DNA of 64,000 nucleotides from Sphingomonas sp. dw_22 (lineage in GTDB: Bacteria > Pseudomonadota > Alphaproteobacteria > Sphingomonadales > Sphingomonadaceae): positions 1 to 64,000 of the forward strand of contig NZ_JAAVVE010000004.1 of the NCBI RefSeq assembly GCF_018449795.1. Reading direction: 5' to 3'. The number at the start of each line of letters is the position of its first letter. Positions within the stretch are counted from its first letter, which is position 1. Below the pieces are notes generated by a model that worked only from the letters and a program-made list of their open reading frames with translations, had not been told where the DNA came from and searched no databases. Positions 8,741 through 17,462 of the stretch are shown one piece after another. The position numbers and the translations under genes are program-made.

Positions 8741-9631
8741 ATGGACCTGAACTGGCTCGAGGATTTCCTGGCGCTCGCGGAAAGCGGCAATTTCTCGCGC
8801 GCGGCTGAGGCGCGGCACGTTACCCAGCCTGCGTTCAGCCGGCGTATCCGGGCGCTGGAGGAATGGGCCGGCACCCCACTATTCGTGCGCGGGGCGCAGC
8901 GGGCGACGCTCACCCCGGCGGGCGAGCTGTTCGCGCGCAGCGCTCCTGCCTTCGTGCGAAGCATCACGAATCTGCGCCGCGAGGCGCGCGAGCTGGGCAG
9001 CCGCGAGGGTGCGATGCTCCATTTCGCGGCGACGCATGCGCTGTCCTTCACTTTCTTCCCGCACTGGATACGCGGGATCGAGATGCGAGCGGCGGTGGGT
9101 GCAGTGCGGCTGGTGTCGGACAGCATGCAAGCCTGCGAGGAGCTGATGCTGCAGGGGCAGGCGCAGTTCCTGCTCTGCCATCGCCATCTGGCCGCGCCGG
9201 GCCGGTTCGAGCCGCGGGCCTTTCGCTCGGTACCGGTGGGGCATGATGCGCTGGTGCCGTTCTGCGCGCCCGATTCTGAAGGCGCGCCGCGCTGGCGGCT
9301 GGAGGCGGGCGGGGTGTTGCCTTTGCTTGCCTATAGCAGTGAATCGGGCCTGGGCCGTATCCTCGCGGCGCAGCATTTCAAGGAGCGGGCGCCGGGGCTC
9401 GAAACGCGGTTCGAGGCGCATCTTGCGGCCACCCTGCTCGGTCTGGCGCGCGAAGGAAGCGGGATTGCCTGGCTGCCGGCGAGCCTCGCCGATCAGGACT
9501 TAGCGTGCGGCGTGCTGGTACGGGCGGGCGGAGCGGAGTGGGAAGTGCCGGTGGAAATCCACCTGTTCCGCCCCGCCGCGCGCCAGACGGCTGCGGCGGA
9601 ACGGTTCTGGAGCGCTGCTGCAATGCAATAA
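8741..9631 (+). CDS. LysR-family transcriptional regulator (probable tarD operon regulator)
   Basis: A 296-residue protein with the LysR N-terminal winged helix: FLALAESGNFSRAAEARHVT followed by QPAFSRRIRALEEWAGTPLF. An effector-binding periplasmic-binding-like domain occupies residues from about 90 onward. It is transcribed divergently from tarD-dctA-DUF885 across 94 bp containing an inverted repeat, so it most probably controls that operon in response to tartrate or a product. It ends 67 bp before the convergent LamG gene, with a strong hairpin in the gap. Confidence 0.85.
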   Translation: MDLNWLEDFLALAESGNFSRAAEARHVTQPAFSRRIRALEEWAGTPLFVRGAQRATLTPAGELFARSAPAFVRSITNLRREARELGSREGAMLHFAATHALSFTFFPHWIRGIEMRAAVGAVRLVSDSMQACEELMLQGQAQFLLCHRHLAAPGRFEPRAFRSVPVGHDALVPFCAPDSEGAPRWRLEAGGVLPLLAYSSESGLGRILAAQHFKERAPGLETRFEAHLAATLLGLAREGSGIAWLPASLADQDLACGVLVRAGGAEWEVPVEIHLFRPAARQTAAAERFWSAAAMQ

Positions 9632-9646
9632 GCGCATGAGGCAATT

Positions 9647-9665
9647 CCTCCCCGGAACGGGGAGG
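9647..9665. terminator. Hairpin between convergent genes
   Basis: A perfect 8-bp stem (CCTCCCCG / CGGGGAGG) with a GAA loop sits between the stop of the LysR gene (9631, plus) and the stop of the LamG gene (9699, minus). The position suits a bidirectional terminator. There is no clear T tract on the plus side; on the minus strand the stem is followed by AATTGCC only, so termination is inferred from position and stem strength. Confidence 0.42.
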
Positions 9666-9698
9666 GGGACCGCGCCTGTTCCGGCCAGGAGTTTGGGA

Positions 9699-12600
9699 TC
9701 ATTTGGCGGTTGGCAGCGCCACCACATTGTTGCGCCGCGTCACCTCCGGCGCGCCGCCTTCCAGCGCTACGTGGATCCGCGCGGCGCCCTTGGGCAGCGC
9801 CAGCTTCACCACCGCTGTCTTCGGCGTCAGGTCGAGCGGCGCCGCGATCGCCGGCACCTTGGCGGTCGCCAGTGCCTTGCCATTCGCATCCTCGATCGTG
9901 ATCGTGCCGCCCGAAGTATCCTGCGCGCCGAGGTTGTGGACCGTCACGGAGACGTTCCGCCCCTGCACCGCCACGTCGTCGGTGCCGATGCCGAGGTCGG
10001 GGCGGGCCGAGACGGTGCTGCTTGGCGTCCGGAGCGTAAACTCGATCTCGGTCGTCGCGTGCGGCGCGAAGGCGACGCGGGTCGAGGCGCTGCGTTCGAG
10101 CGGCACTTGCGTCGTGGTGCCGCCGGTCTTCATCTCCCACTGGCCGGGGTCGACGTTCCAGCTCGTCATCTCGGCCGATTGCGGGCGGTCGCCGGTGTTG
10201 TAGGCGATCACCTTGAAATGGGTGGGGGTGGCCCCCGGCATCAGGATCGCGGTCTGCGTCGCGCCTTCGGGATCGTCGAAGCGCCAGCTCACCGTGTTGC
10301 CCGGCCAGGTCTGGTTGCGTGACAGCGCGATGCCGCCCAGCCGCTCGCGCTGGAGGATGTCGTTGGGCTGCTCGACGCGATCGGACCACCAATGGCCCAG
10401 GGTATACATATATTGGTGCTGCGCCTTCTCGGCGATCGCGTCGGCATGGAGCGATTCGAGATGGGCGGTGTCACTGGTGGCGTCCCATGCCGCCCATTGC
10501 TCGAACGGGCTGGCGCCCTTGCCCTTGGCGGCGAGCGTCTTCGCCCAGTCTTTGTCCTGGCCGAGCAGCGCGACGACATTCTCGTTGAGATCCTGGACCG
10601 AGGCCGGGCCGTTCTTCGCGGTGCGGCTCAACATCGGCTGGAGATATTTCGCGTCGCCAGTGAAGCGCCACGCCGCCCAGGCCGACTGGAGTGAAGTGTA
10701 GAGACCGCCGCCGTCGCCCACGCGCTCGGCATCGGTGCGCCAGTTGATCTCGTTCGGATAGGTCCAGTTGCCCTTGGCGTCCTGCTTGCCATGGGTCATC
10801 CAGCCGTCGACCACGCTGGTGACGAGGCCCTCGGCCTGCTGGTTGCCGTTATACAGGCCGATCAGGATCGGCGCGTGCATCACAGTGAAGCTATAGGGCT
10901 TCTGCCATTCCCACGGCCCTTCGCGATACATTTTCCGCCCGCCATACCAGTTGGTGGCGAAGTGCATGTGCCCGGCGGGGTTCTTAAGGATCACGCCCTG
11001 CAGCGCCTTGGCGGTGGCCATCAGCCGCTCGATCGCCTTGGGTTCGCCCCAGTTGAGATAGAGCCGCTCGGCGTCGCTGTTCAGCCCCTCCTCATAGGCG
11101 TGGAGCTCGTCGGTGGTGATATAGCCCAGCCCGTTCACGCGCATGCCGTTGGTGTAGACCGAGTCCGAGAGCGCGCGGAGCGAAGCGTTGATCTTGTCCA
11201 GGTCGACGCCCATCAGCGCCAGCCCGGGCCATTGCTCGGTCAGGTCGACATCGTCCGAGATGCCGCCGCCGAAATCGCCATAGGGAACCTGGCGATTGTC
11301 GATCCACCAGTTCACGAATTCGCGGGTGAGCTTCAGGTCTTCGAGCTGGCGGAAGGCCCAGAGCGGCACGCCGGCGGGCGCCTCGGGCTGCTTGAACGCG
11401 GGCAGCTTGTAGGCGCCGTAGCTGATGTCCGCCCAATAGCGGCGCCCCTCGACATTGTCGGGATCGGCGCGCAGGAGATCGGTGATGTCGCCGAACACCC
11501 GGCGATAGAGCGCCGCGCGCTTCGAGGCGGTGTGCTCCTCGACCAGGAAGGCCCAATTGTCCTTCACCTGATTGAAGCGATCGGCGATATGCTCGGGGAG
11601 CGCGGCGGCGCGGTCCTTGAACACCAGGCGAACCTGCGTCCCGTCGAGCGATTTCGGCCCGAAATCGGGCGCGGCGGAGGCGATCGTCAGATAGAGGCTG
11701 TCGTTGGTCAGGATGCGATCGCGCAGGTCGAGCCACAGGGTCCGCGCCTCGCCCGGGCGGACCGAGACGGATACATCGACCATGTCGCGGCCCGGCCAGA
11801 TCGGATCCTTCACTCGGATGTTGAGCGGGATCAGGCCATCGGCGCCGGGCGTCGCCTTGAGCGCGGGAATGTCGAGCGCGATGCCATCCAGCCCGTCATG
11901 GACATCTTCCCAGCCATAGTTCCAAGCGCGCGCCAGCGGACGGCCCGGATAGGCGTCGCCGAAGCCCGAGGGGATCAGCACATGGACGATGGGCTGCGCG
12001 CCCTCGACATGCGAGGCCGCGCTCGCATCGGCGGCGTTGCCCGCCCCCGGCGCGGCATGGCCGGCCACGCTCGGCAGCGCGACGACGGTGGCGCGCTCAT
12101 CGGGGGCATAGCGCCCGGCGATGAAGCGGTTGAGCTTGTCGAGCGCGGCGAAATCGGCGCCGTCCTTGGAGTCGATCGCGTAACTGAGCTTGAAACTGCC
12201 CTCGGGCTCCTTGCCCGCCTTCACGTCATAGGCCCAGATCTCCTGGATCGGCTGCTCCTGCATCGTGTTGGTAAAGCGCAGCACGCCGCCGGTGCCCCCG
12301 GGCAGCGAATCGAAGCTGCGCACCACCCCTTGGGGGCGTTTCGCGACGTTGCGGAAGCTGCCGCCATCCGCCGCATAATCGAGCGCGCCATAGGCGGCAC
12401 CGCGAATCTCGACGCGGTTGAAATGCTCGCCGGCCGGAACGGCGAGCGTGTAGGTCTTGCCGCCTTCGACATAGACGTTCCAGTCGGGCAGCTCGAAATA
12501 ATCGTCGCGGCCGGGGAGCTTCGAGCGGTTATAGACGCCCGGCCAGGTCGTCTCGGCGATGCCGTCGATGCCCTTCCACATCCATTCCTTGAGATCCTTG

Positions 12601-13475
12601 GCGTCGGAAAACTCGACCTTGCGGATGCTGGTCTCGGCGCTGTCGAGCACGGGCGGGGAGGCGCGGTCCCAGCCGAAGCGGTGGAGCCAGGCGGCGCGCT
12701 TGGCGGCCGCGCCGGGCACGGGCTGCGCGGCGGGATCGGACTTGGCGGCGAGCGCGGCAATGCCGGCGGCGTCCAGCATGCGGTCATAGACGCGGATCTC
12801 GTCGACATCGCTGCCGCGCATGAAGCTGTAGCGGCTCTGCACCTGGTGCGGCGCGATGATGCGGCCGGCCAGGCCGAACTGGTCGAGCCCCGAATCGAGA
12901 TCGGCCTTCTGGTCGAGCCGTGCCGCCTCCTTGCCGTCGACATAGAGGCGCACGCCCACCGTCTCGTCCCAGCTGAAGGCGATATGGTGCCAGGCTTCGG
13001 GCGCGGGACTTTCGGGCAGGCGGAAGGAAACGCGCTCGCGCGACAGGTTGGTGTCGGTGACGAAGGCGTCGAAGCCGTGGCCGTTCCAGTCGATGCGCAG
13101 GAACGCCATGTCCCAGCTCGAATGATCGGCGAAGCCAACGCGGAAGATCGCGAAGGGCGCCTCGCCCACGCGCTCGCGCGAGCGCCAGAAGAAGGAGAGG
13201 GTGCCGCGCTGTGCCTGGATGTTGCCGGGTGCGTTCCAGGCGACATAGCCGTCATCCGCCCAGCGGAAGGCGCCGCCGATCGCGCCGTCGGCGACGCGCG
13301 TGACCTTGCTCTGGAAATTGGGCACCGCATCGCCGCTCGCGCGCTCCGCGGTGGCGTCCTTGTCGCCCGACGCGCGGAAAAGCAGGCCATCCCCGGTCTG
13401 GGCGGTGGCGGGACAGGCGACGCACAGCGCCAGCGCCGTGCCCGCAAGAAAACGCGTGGTCGAACGAACCATCAT
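9699..13475 (-). CDS. Large secreted LamG-domain protein of unknown function
   Basis: The protein has 1258 residues when started at the ATG at 13475, which has GGGGAGG five bases upstream; the longer open frame to 13805 lacks this. A signal peptide (about residues 1-25, ending CPATAQ) is followed by a LamG/concanavalin-like jelly-roll (roughly 30-235, with YVDGKEAARLD and DEIRVYDRMLDAAGIAALA). A very long middle section follows, rich in Trp and aromatic residues (for example NWYGGRKMYREGPWEWQKPY), then an Ig-like CARDB-type C-terminus (about 1150-1258). I recognise no catalytic signature with certainty. The aromatic-rich middle could be an alpha/alpha-barrel glycan enzyme, which would suit the pectin-related neighbourhood. 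It is monocistronic. Confidence 0.7.
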   Translation of the reverse strand: MMVRSTTRFLAGTALALCVACPATAQTGDGLLFRASGDKDATAERASGDAVPNFQSKVTRVADGAIGGAFRWADDGYVAWNAPGNIQAQRGTLSFFWRSRERVGEAPFAIFRVGFADHSSWDMAFLRIDWNGHGFDAFVTDTNLSRERVSFRLPESPAPEAWHHIAFSWDETVGVRLYVDGKEAARLDQKADLDSGLDQFGLAGRIIAPHQVQSRYSFMRGSDVDEIRVYDRMLDAAGIAALAAKSDPAAQPVPGAAAKRAAWLHRFGWDRASPPVLDSAETSIRKVEFSDAKDLKEWMWKGIDGIAETTWPGVYNRSKLPGRDDYFELPDWNVYVEGGKTYTLAVPAGEHFNRVEIRGAAYGALDYAADGGSFRNVAKRPQGVVRSFDSLPGGTGGVLRFTNTMQEQPIQEIWAYDVKAGKEPEGSFKLSYAIDSKDGADFAALDKLNRFIAGRYAPDERATVVALPSVAGHAAPGAGNAADASAASHVEGAQPIVHVLIPSGFGDAYPGRPLARAWNYGWEDVHDGLDGIALDIPALKATPGADGLIPLNIRVKDPIWPGRDMVDVSVSVRPGEARTLWLDLRDRILTNDSLYLTIASAAPDFGPKSLDGTQVRLVFKDRAAALPEHIADRFNQVKDNWAFLVEEHTASKRAALYRRVFGDITDLLRADPDNVEGRRYWADISYGAYKLPAFKQPEAPAGVPLWAFRQLEDLKLTREFVNWWIDNRQVPYGDFGGGISDDVDLTEQWPGLALMGVDLDKINASLRALSDSVYTNGMRVNGLGYITTDELHAYEEGLNSDAERLYLNWGEPKAIERLMATAKALQGVILKNPAGHMHFATNWYGGRKMYREGPWEWQKPYSFTVMHAPILIGLYNGNQQAEGLVTSVVDGWMTHGKQDAKGNWTYPNEINWRTDAERVGDGGGLYTSLQSAWAAWRFTGDAKYLQPMLSRTAKNGPASVQDLNENVVALLGQDKDWAKTLAAKGKGASPFEQWAAWDATSDTAHLESLHADAIAEKAQHQYMYTLGHWWSDRVEQPNDILQRERLGGIALSRNQTWPGNTVSWRFDDPEGATQTAILMPGATPTHFKVIAYNTGDRPQSAEMTSWNVDPGQWEMKTGGTTTQVPLERSASTRVAFAPHATTEIEFTLRTPSSTVSARPDLGIGTDDVAVQGRNVSVTVHNLGAQDTSGGTITIEDANGKALATAKVPAIAAPLDLTPKTAVVKLALPKGAARIHVALEGGAPEVTRRNNVVALPTAK

Positions 13476-13905
13476 GACAGCCTCCCCAAACGGGCAATTG
13501 CCCTGTTTTTGATTTTGCCTAATGCATGTCAGCGGCTGACACCGGTGGCAAATGAAAAATTGTGTCCGATTTCTTGCTCCCGGATTGCGCCGAGTCGCAG
13601 CGCGGCGGGTAATCAGGGCCATCCGTGGAGCCATGCGTCGGGGCGTCGTCGCGGCCTGGACACGTCGCGCCGGAATGCGAGGAAAGCGCGAGCCGCGTTG
13701 ACGAGTTGATCTGACACCGGTAGCATCTTCCCCAGCCCGCCAACCTGCGGAAAAAGCCGGGGCGGACGGCACTGGAGAGGGAAATCGCGCATCGGTTCTC
13801 GACACGGTCCGGCATCGTACCGGATGCTCCCGGCGACGCCCGTCCGCGCGCCACGGGCGGTGGATACCCGCGATTCCGACGCGATATGCAGATAAGGATC
13901 ATGCA

Positions 13906-14691
13906 TTGATTGAAAGACGGGAACCGGCGGAAGCGATCGCCCATGCATTCGTTGCGGCGCGCCAGGCGGGAAGCGCGCTGATCGATTATCCGGGCGATCT
14001 GCCCCAGACGCTCGACGAGGCCTATGGCATCCAGGAGCGGGCCATCGCGCTGTTCGGCGATCGGATCGCCGGATGGAAGGTGGGCAAGATTCCCGAGCCG
14101 CTGGACGCTACCTATGGCACCAACCGTCTTGCTGGCCCCATCTTTGCAGACAGCGTTGTCGAATCGGTCGACGGATCGCCGGTGATGCCGGTCTTCCACG
14201 ACGGCTTCGCCGCGGCCGAGGCGGAATATCTGCTGCGCCTGGGCGAACTGCCTGCGAGTTTCGACCGGGATTGGAGCAACGACGATGTCGCGGCGCATGT
14301 CGATGCCGTCCATGTCGGCATCGAAGTCGCCAGTTCCCCCTTTCCGGGCATCAACGCGCATGGCCCGGCCGTCACCATTTCCGATTTCGGCAACAATAAC
14401 GGCCTCGTGATCGGCGCCGCGCTGGCGCGCGATTCGGGCTTTCTCGACTGGCCGGTGACGCTGACGATCGACGGCGAGCCGGCGGGCGAGGCGACCGCGC
14501 GGCAGATGCTCGACGGGCCGTTCGGCGCCATCCGCTTCCTGTTCGAGCTTGCGCGCGACCGGCGGCTTCCGCTGGCGGCGGGTCAGTGGATATCGACCGG
14601 CGCCATTACCGGCGTCCATCCGGTGTGCCTCGGCGCGCAGGTGGAGGCGCGGTTCGGGGATAGCTACGTGGTGCGCTGCGCGATCGGCTGA
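13906..14691 (+). CDS. 2-keto-4-pentenoate hydratase-like protein (FAH superfamily)
   Basis: A 261-residue protein of the 2-oxopent-4-enoate/2-oxohept-3-enedioate hydratase type. Family landmarks include LDEAYGIQERA, GWKVGKI, a mid-protein acidic metal-binding cluster (AAEAEYLL, HVGIEVASSPF) and GATARQMLDGPFGAIRFL-like spacing near the end. Its start is an unusual TTG at 13906: AAGGA lies about 8 bases upstream, and the nearby ATG at 13901 is out of frame and hits a stop after two codons. Such enzymes add water to dienoates in aromatic or sugar-acid degradation. No pathway partners adjoin it, so its substrate is unknown. Confidence 0.8.
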   Translation: MIERREPAEAIAHAFVAARQAGSALIDYPGDLPQTLDEAYGIQERAIALFGDRIAGWKVGKIPEPLDATYGTNRLAGPIFADSVVESVDGSPVMPVFHDGFAAAEAEYLLRLGELPASFDRDWSNDDVAAHVDAVHVGIEVASSPFPGINAHGPAVTISDFGNNNGLVIGAALARDSGFLDWPVTLTIDGEPAGEATARQMLDGPFGAIRFLFELARDRRLPLAAGQWISTGAITGVHPVCLGAQVEARFGDSYVVRCAIG

Positions 14692-14805
14692 CTTCCGGGC
14701 CTGGCGGGCGGCTCCCGCGCGATCCGGCATCATTTTGCGAAGGCGGGCCGCACGTCCGCCGAATAACGACGCCGGGCAAATCCGGCGCATGGTGGGAGGG
14801 ATGCG

Positions 14806-16368
14806 ATGGACGGGATTACGCGGCGATCGGTGATGGCGGGCGGCGTGGGGCTGGCGGCGATGCCGCTGGTGGTGCGCGCGGCGGCGGGCGATCCGATCGT
14901 GGAGACGAAGGCGGGCTGGTTCGCGGGCGATCGCGTCGACGGGCTGCTGCGCTTTCGTGGCATCCGCTACGGAAAGGCTGCCCGTTTCATGGCGCCGCGT
15001 CCCTATGCCACGCCCGGCCAGACGGTGCCCGCGCACGAATTCGGACCGATCTGCCCGCAGGAGCGCAATGGCGACAGCCAGCAGTCCGAGGATTGCCTGT
15101 TCCTCAACATCTGGACGCCTGGCACCGACCCTGCCGCGAAGCGCCCCGTGATGCTCTATATCCATGGCGGCGCCTATTCGAATGGCACCGTCACCGTGCC
15201 GCTAAATGACGGCGCGAAGCTGGCGGCGGCCGAGGACGTGGTGGTCGTCACCGTCAATCACCGGCTCAACGCCTTCGGCTATCTCTATCTCGCCCGGTTC
15301 GATTCGCGCTTCGCGGACAGCGGCAATGCCGGCCAGCTCGACCTGATCCTCGCGCTGCAATGGGTGCATGACAATATCGCGGCGTTCGGCGGCGATCCGG
15401 GGCGGGTGTTCCTGTTCGGCCAGTCGGGCGGAGGCGCCAAGATCGCGACGCTGATGGGCATGCCTGCGGCCAAAGGGCTGTTCCATAGTTGCGCGACGAT
15501 GAGCGGCCAGCAGGTAACAGCATCGGGGCCGCTCAACGCCACCCAGCGCGCCGAGGTCTATCTCGCCAGGCTGGGCGTTAAATCGGGCGATCTCGGCCCG
15601 CTGTTCGACATGCCGACCGAGAAGTTGGCCGACGCGCTCGACGCGCGCGATCCGATCCTGGGCGGAGGACTCTATTTGGGGCCGGTGCTCGACATGAAAT
15701 GGCTGGTGCGTCACCCCTTCTGGCCCGACGCCAATCCGCAGTCGCTGGCGATCCCGATGATTCTCGGCAACACGCATGACGAGACGCGCGCCTTCATCCC
15801 GCCCGAATCGGCGCGGGCGCAAGGGGTCACCTGGGACAATCTCGCCGCGCGCATCGCGCCCGAGATCCGCATGGACCTGCTTCCCGAATGGGTGGTGGCC
15901 CAGTATCGCGGGCATTTCCCGGCGGATACGCCGACCGACATCTTCTACCGCGCGACCACCGCCGGGCGGAGCTGGCCGGGGCAATGGCTGGAGGCGGATG
16001 CCCGCGCGGCGGCGGGGGCGAAATCGACCTGGGTCTATCAGGTCGACTACAAGTCGTCGACCCAGCCCGAACGCGGCGCGCCGCACACCATGGACATCGC
16101 GCTCGCCTTCGGCACGCTCGACGCATCGGGCTCCTTCACCGGCACCGGCCCGGCGGCGCAGAAGCTAAGTGCCCAGGTGATGGGTGCCTTTGCCGCGCTC
16201 GCGCGCACCGGCCAGCCGGTGGCGAAGGGGCTGCCCGTCTGGTCACCTTATACGCTGCCGGGCAGGGCAACGATGGTGTTCGACACCACCAGCCGCGTCG
16301 CCGACGATCCGCGCAAATGGGAGCGTGAGCTCTGGGCGCGCGTGCCCTATATCCAGCCGGGCTCGTAA
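14806..16368 (+). CDS. Type-B carboxylesterase, Tat-type signal
   Basis: A 520-residue carboxylesterase/lipase-family enzyme. EDCLFLNIWTP (about 95-105), YIHGGAY for the oxyanion hole (118-124) and the nucleophile elbow FGQSGGG with Ser207 are all present. A conserved NAGQLDLILALQWV segment, a likely acidic triad member near GNTHDE and a His near GAPHTMD complete the fold. The N-terminus DGITRRSVMAGGVGLAAMPL is a twin-arginine-type export signal. It follows the hydratase in the same direction after 114 bp. It probably hydrolyses esters in the periplasm, possibly acetyl or feruloyl groups on plant polysaccharides given the pectin genes nearby; that substrate is inference. Confidence 0.88.
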   Translation: MDGITRRSVMAGGVGLAAMPLVVRAAAGDPIVETKAGWFAGDRVDGLLRFRGIRYGKAARFMAPRPYATPGQTVPAHEFGPICPQERNGDSQQSEDCLFLNIWTPGTDPAAKRPVMLYIHGGAYSNGTVTVPLNDGAKLAAAEDVVVVTVNHRLNAFGYLYLARFDSRFADSGNAGQLDLILALQWVHDNIAAFGGDPGRVFLFGQSGGGAKIATLMGMPAAKGLFHSCATMSGQQVTASGPLNATQRAEVYLARLGVKSGDLGPLFDMPTEKLADALDARDPILGGGLYLGPVLDMKWLVRHPFWPDANPQSLAIPMILGNTHDETRAFIPPESARAQGVTWDNLAARIAPEIRMDLLPEWVVAQYRGHFPADTPTDIFYRATTAGRSWPGQWLEADARAAAGAKSTWVYQVDYKSSTQPERGAPHTMDIALAFGTLDASGSFTGTGPAAQKLSAQVMGAFAALARTGQPVAKGLPVWSPYTLPGRATMVFDTTSRVADDPRKWERELWARVPYIQPGS

Positions 16369-16384
16369 CGGCCGATCCGCGCGG

Positions 16385-16645
16385 GACGCCTGGGAGCATA
16401 AGCGTCAGCGCCGGTTGTTCGAATATTGGGCACATGGGGCATCGCTGCTGCCGGTCGAGCTACACCAGTTGCTCTGCTGGGCGAAGCGCGGGGAGATCGG
16501 CTGGACGATGCTGCGCCGCTTCGCGCATGAGCGCCATGGCGAGGCGAAGGCGGGGGCCGAGCGGATCGCCGCCGAGGGGCCACCTGGGATCGGGACTCAT
16601 AACCCTCCGCTCTCGCGAATAGCGGACATTCCAAAATCGCGGTAA
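16385..16645 (+). pseudogene. Remnant of a YcaQ-like winged-helix DNA glycosylase
   Basis: The plus-strand frame just after the esterase reads WEHKRQRRLFEYWAHGASLL then PVELHQLLCW. This matches the conserved FEYWGHEASLLPV-type segment of the YcaQ/AlkX winged-helix interstrand-crosslink glycosylase family, continuing to RIAAEGPPG. There is no start codon and the rest of the roughly 400-residue protein is absent. The frame runs to a stop at 16645. It is therefore a short fossil fragment at the left border of the mobile region. Confidence 0.55.
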
Positions 16646-16654
16646 AAGGCCGTG

Positions 16655-16987
16655 ATGGGCGTTCGTGGAAGCTGTCACTGCGGTAATGTGCGGATAGAGC
16701 TGCCAAGCCAGCCGGAATGGGTGGCGGACTGTAATTGCTCTCTCTGTCGTCGACTGGCCTGGCGTGTCGCTTACTTCCCGCCGGAGCAGGTGAACATTTC
16801 AGGCGAGACGACCGCCTATATCTGGGGCGATCGAATGATCGGTATTCACCACTGCCCAATCTGCGGCTGCGGTACACACTGGCAGACCCTTGAGGAAGAT
16901 TTCGGTAAAGTGGGCATCAACGCCCGCTTACTCGACTCATTCGACGAAACGACCGTCGAGGTGAGGAAATTCGACAACGCGGATTAA
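16655..16987 (+). CDS. GFA / CENP-V family zinc-binding protein
   Basis: A 110-residue protein of the glutathione-dependent formaldehyde-activating (GFA, DUF636) fold. The zinc-binding cysteines are complete: GSCHCGNV, CNCSLC and CPICGCGTHW. I chose ATG 16655 over a GTG at 16652; AAAAGG precedes it. Small GFA proteins are mostly uncharacterised thiol or carbonyl-related enzymes. The last three codons overlap the tail of the IS5 relic frame on the other strand, so the gene marks the edge of the insertion. Confidence 0.82.
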   Translation: MGVRGSCHCGNVRIELPSQPEWVADCNCSLCRRLAWRVAYFPPEQVNISGETTAYIWGDRMIGIHHCPICGCGTHWQTLEEDFGKVGINARLLDSFDETTVEVRKFDNAD

Positions 16988-17443
16988 GTCCGTCGTCGGC
17001 ATACGCTTTCCACCCCTTGCCGCCATCCACGTGGCAACCGCGACTGACGCCGGCTTTTTCGCAACCACCATGTAACGGCGGCAACCAAATAGATCGCACC
17101 AAGGAAGTTGATGGCAAGTTTGTCGTAGCGGTTCGCAATGCGGCGGTAGTTCTTGAGGCGACAGAACATGCGCTCTACGGCATTCCGACCTTTGTGCAGC
17201 GTTCGCGAGAAGCAGCTTTTCCAGCGATGGTTGGCCTTGGACGGAATGTTGGGCACGGCGCCTTGGCGCTCGATCAGGTCGCGTATCGCGTTGCTGTCAT
17301 AAGCCTTATTGGCAAGCACTATGGTGCGCGGCGCGAGATCGTCGAGCAGGACTTCGGCTGGCGGCCCGCCCGCTGCCGCAAGCGCGACGAACATCTCCTG
17401 CCAACTGCTTTGGCGGCCCACCGCACGAACCGATTATAGAGTG
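16984..17443 (-). pseudogene. IS5 transposase C-terminal part, frameshifted and internally deleted
   Basis: Reading away from the insertion point, YNRFVRWAAKA (to about 17410) is followed by WQEMFVALAAAGGPPAEVLLD in another frame, so a base has been lost near 17405-17412. EVLLD then joins directly to DLAPRTIVLANKAYDSNAI. IS5-family enzymes normally have about 70 residues here, including the first catalytic Asp region, so an internal deletion has occurred near 17340, apparently between two LLD-encoding stretches. The end is normal for the family (RNAVERMFCRLKNYRRIANR, then VTWWL) before reading on to a stop that overlaps the GFA gene. Confidence 0.82.
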
Positions 17444-17462
17444 TGACGTGCGCCCCTGATTG

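Noticed and set aside
10289..10579. Many short overlapping frames of 60-130 codons throughout the window
   Set aside because: They are Arg/Ala/Pro-rich shadows of verified genes, without ribosome-binding sites or domain motifs.
10791..13709. A 972-codon open frame on the plus strand opposite the LamG gene
   Set aside because: It lies antisense within a gene with signal peptide, ribosome-binding site and recognisable domains; its translation is Arg/Gly/Val/Asp-rich without family motifs, as expected of a high-GC shadow frame.
13519..15165. A 548-codon minus-strand frame across the hydratase and esterase starts
   Set aside because: It covers parts of two genes with clear family motifs on the plus strand and shows no motif of its own.
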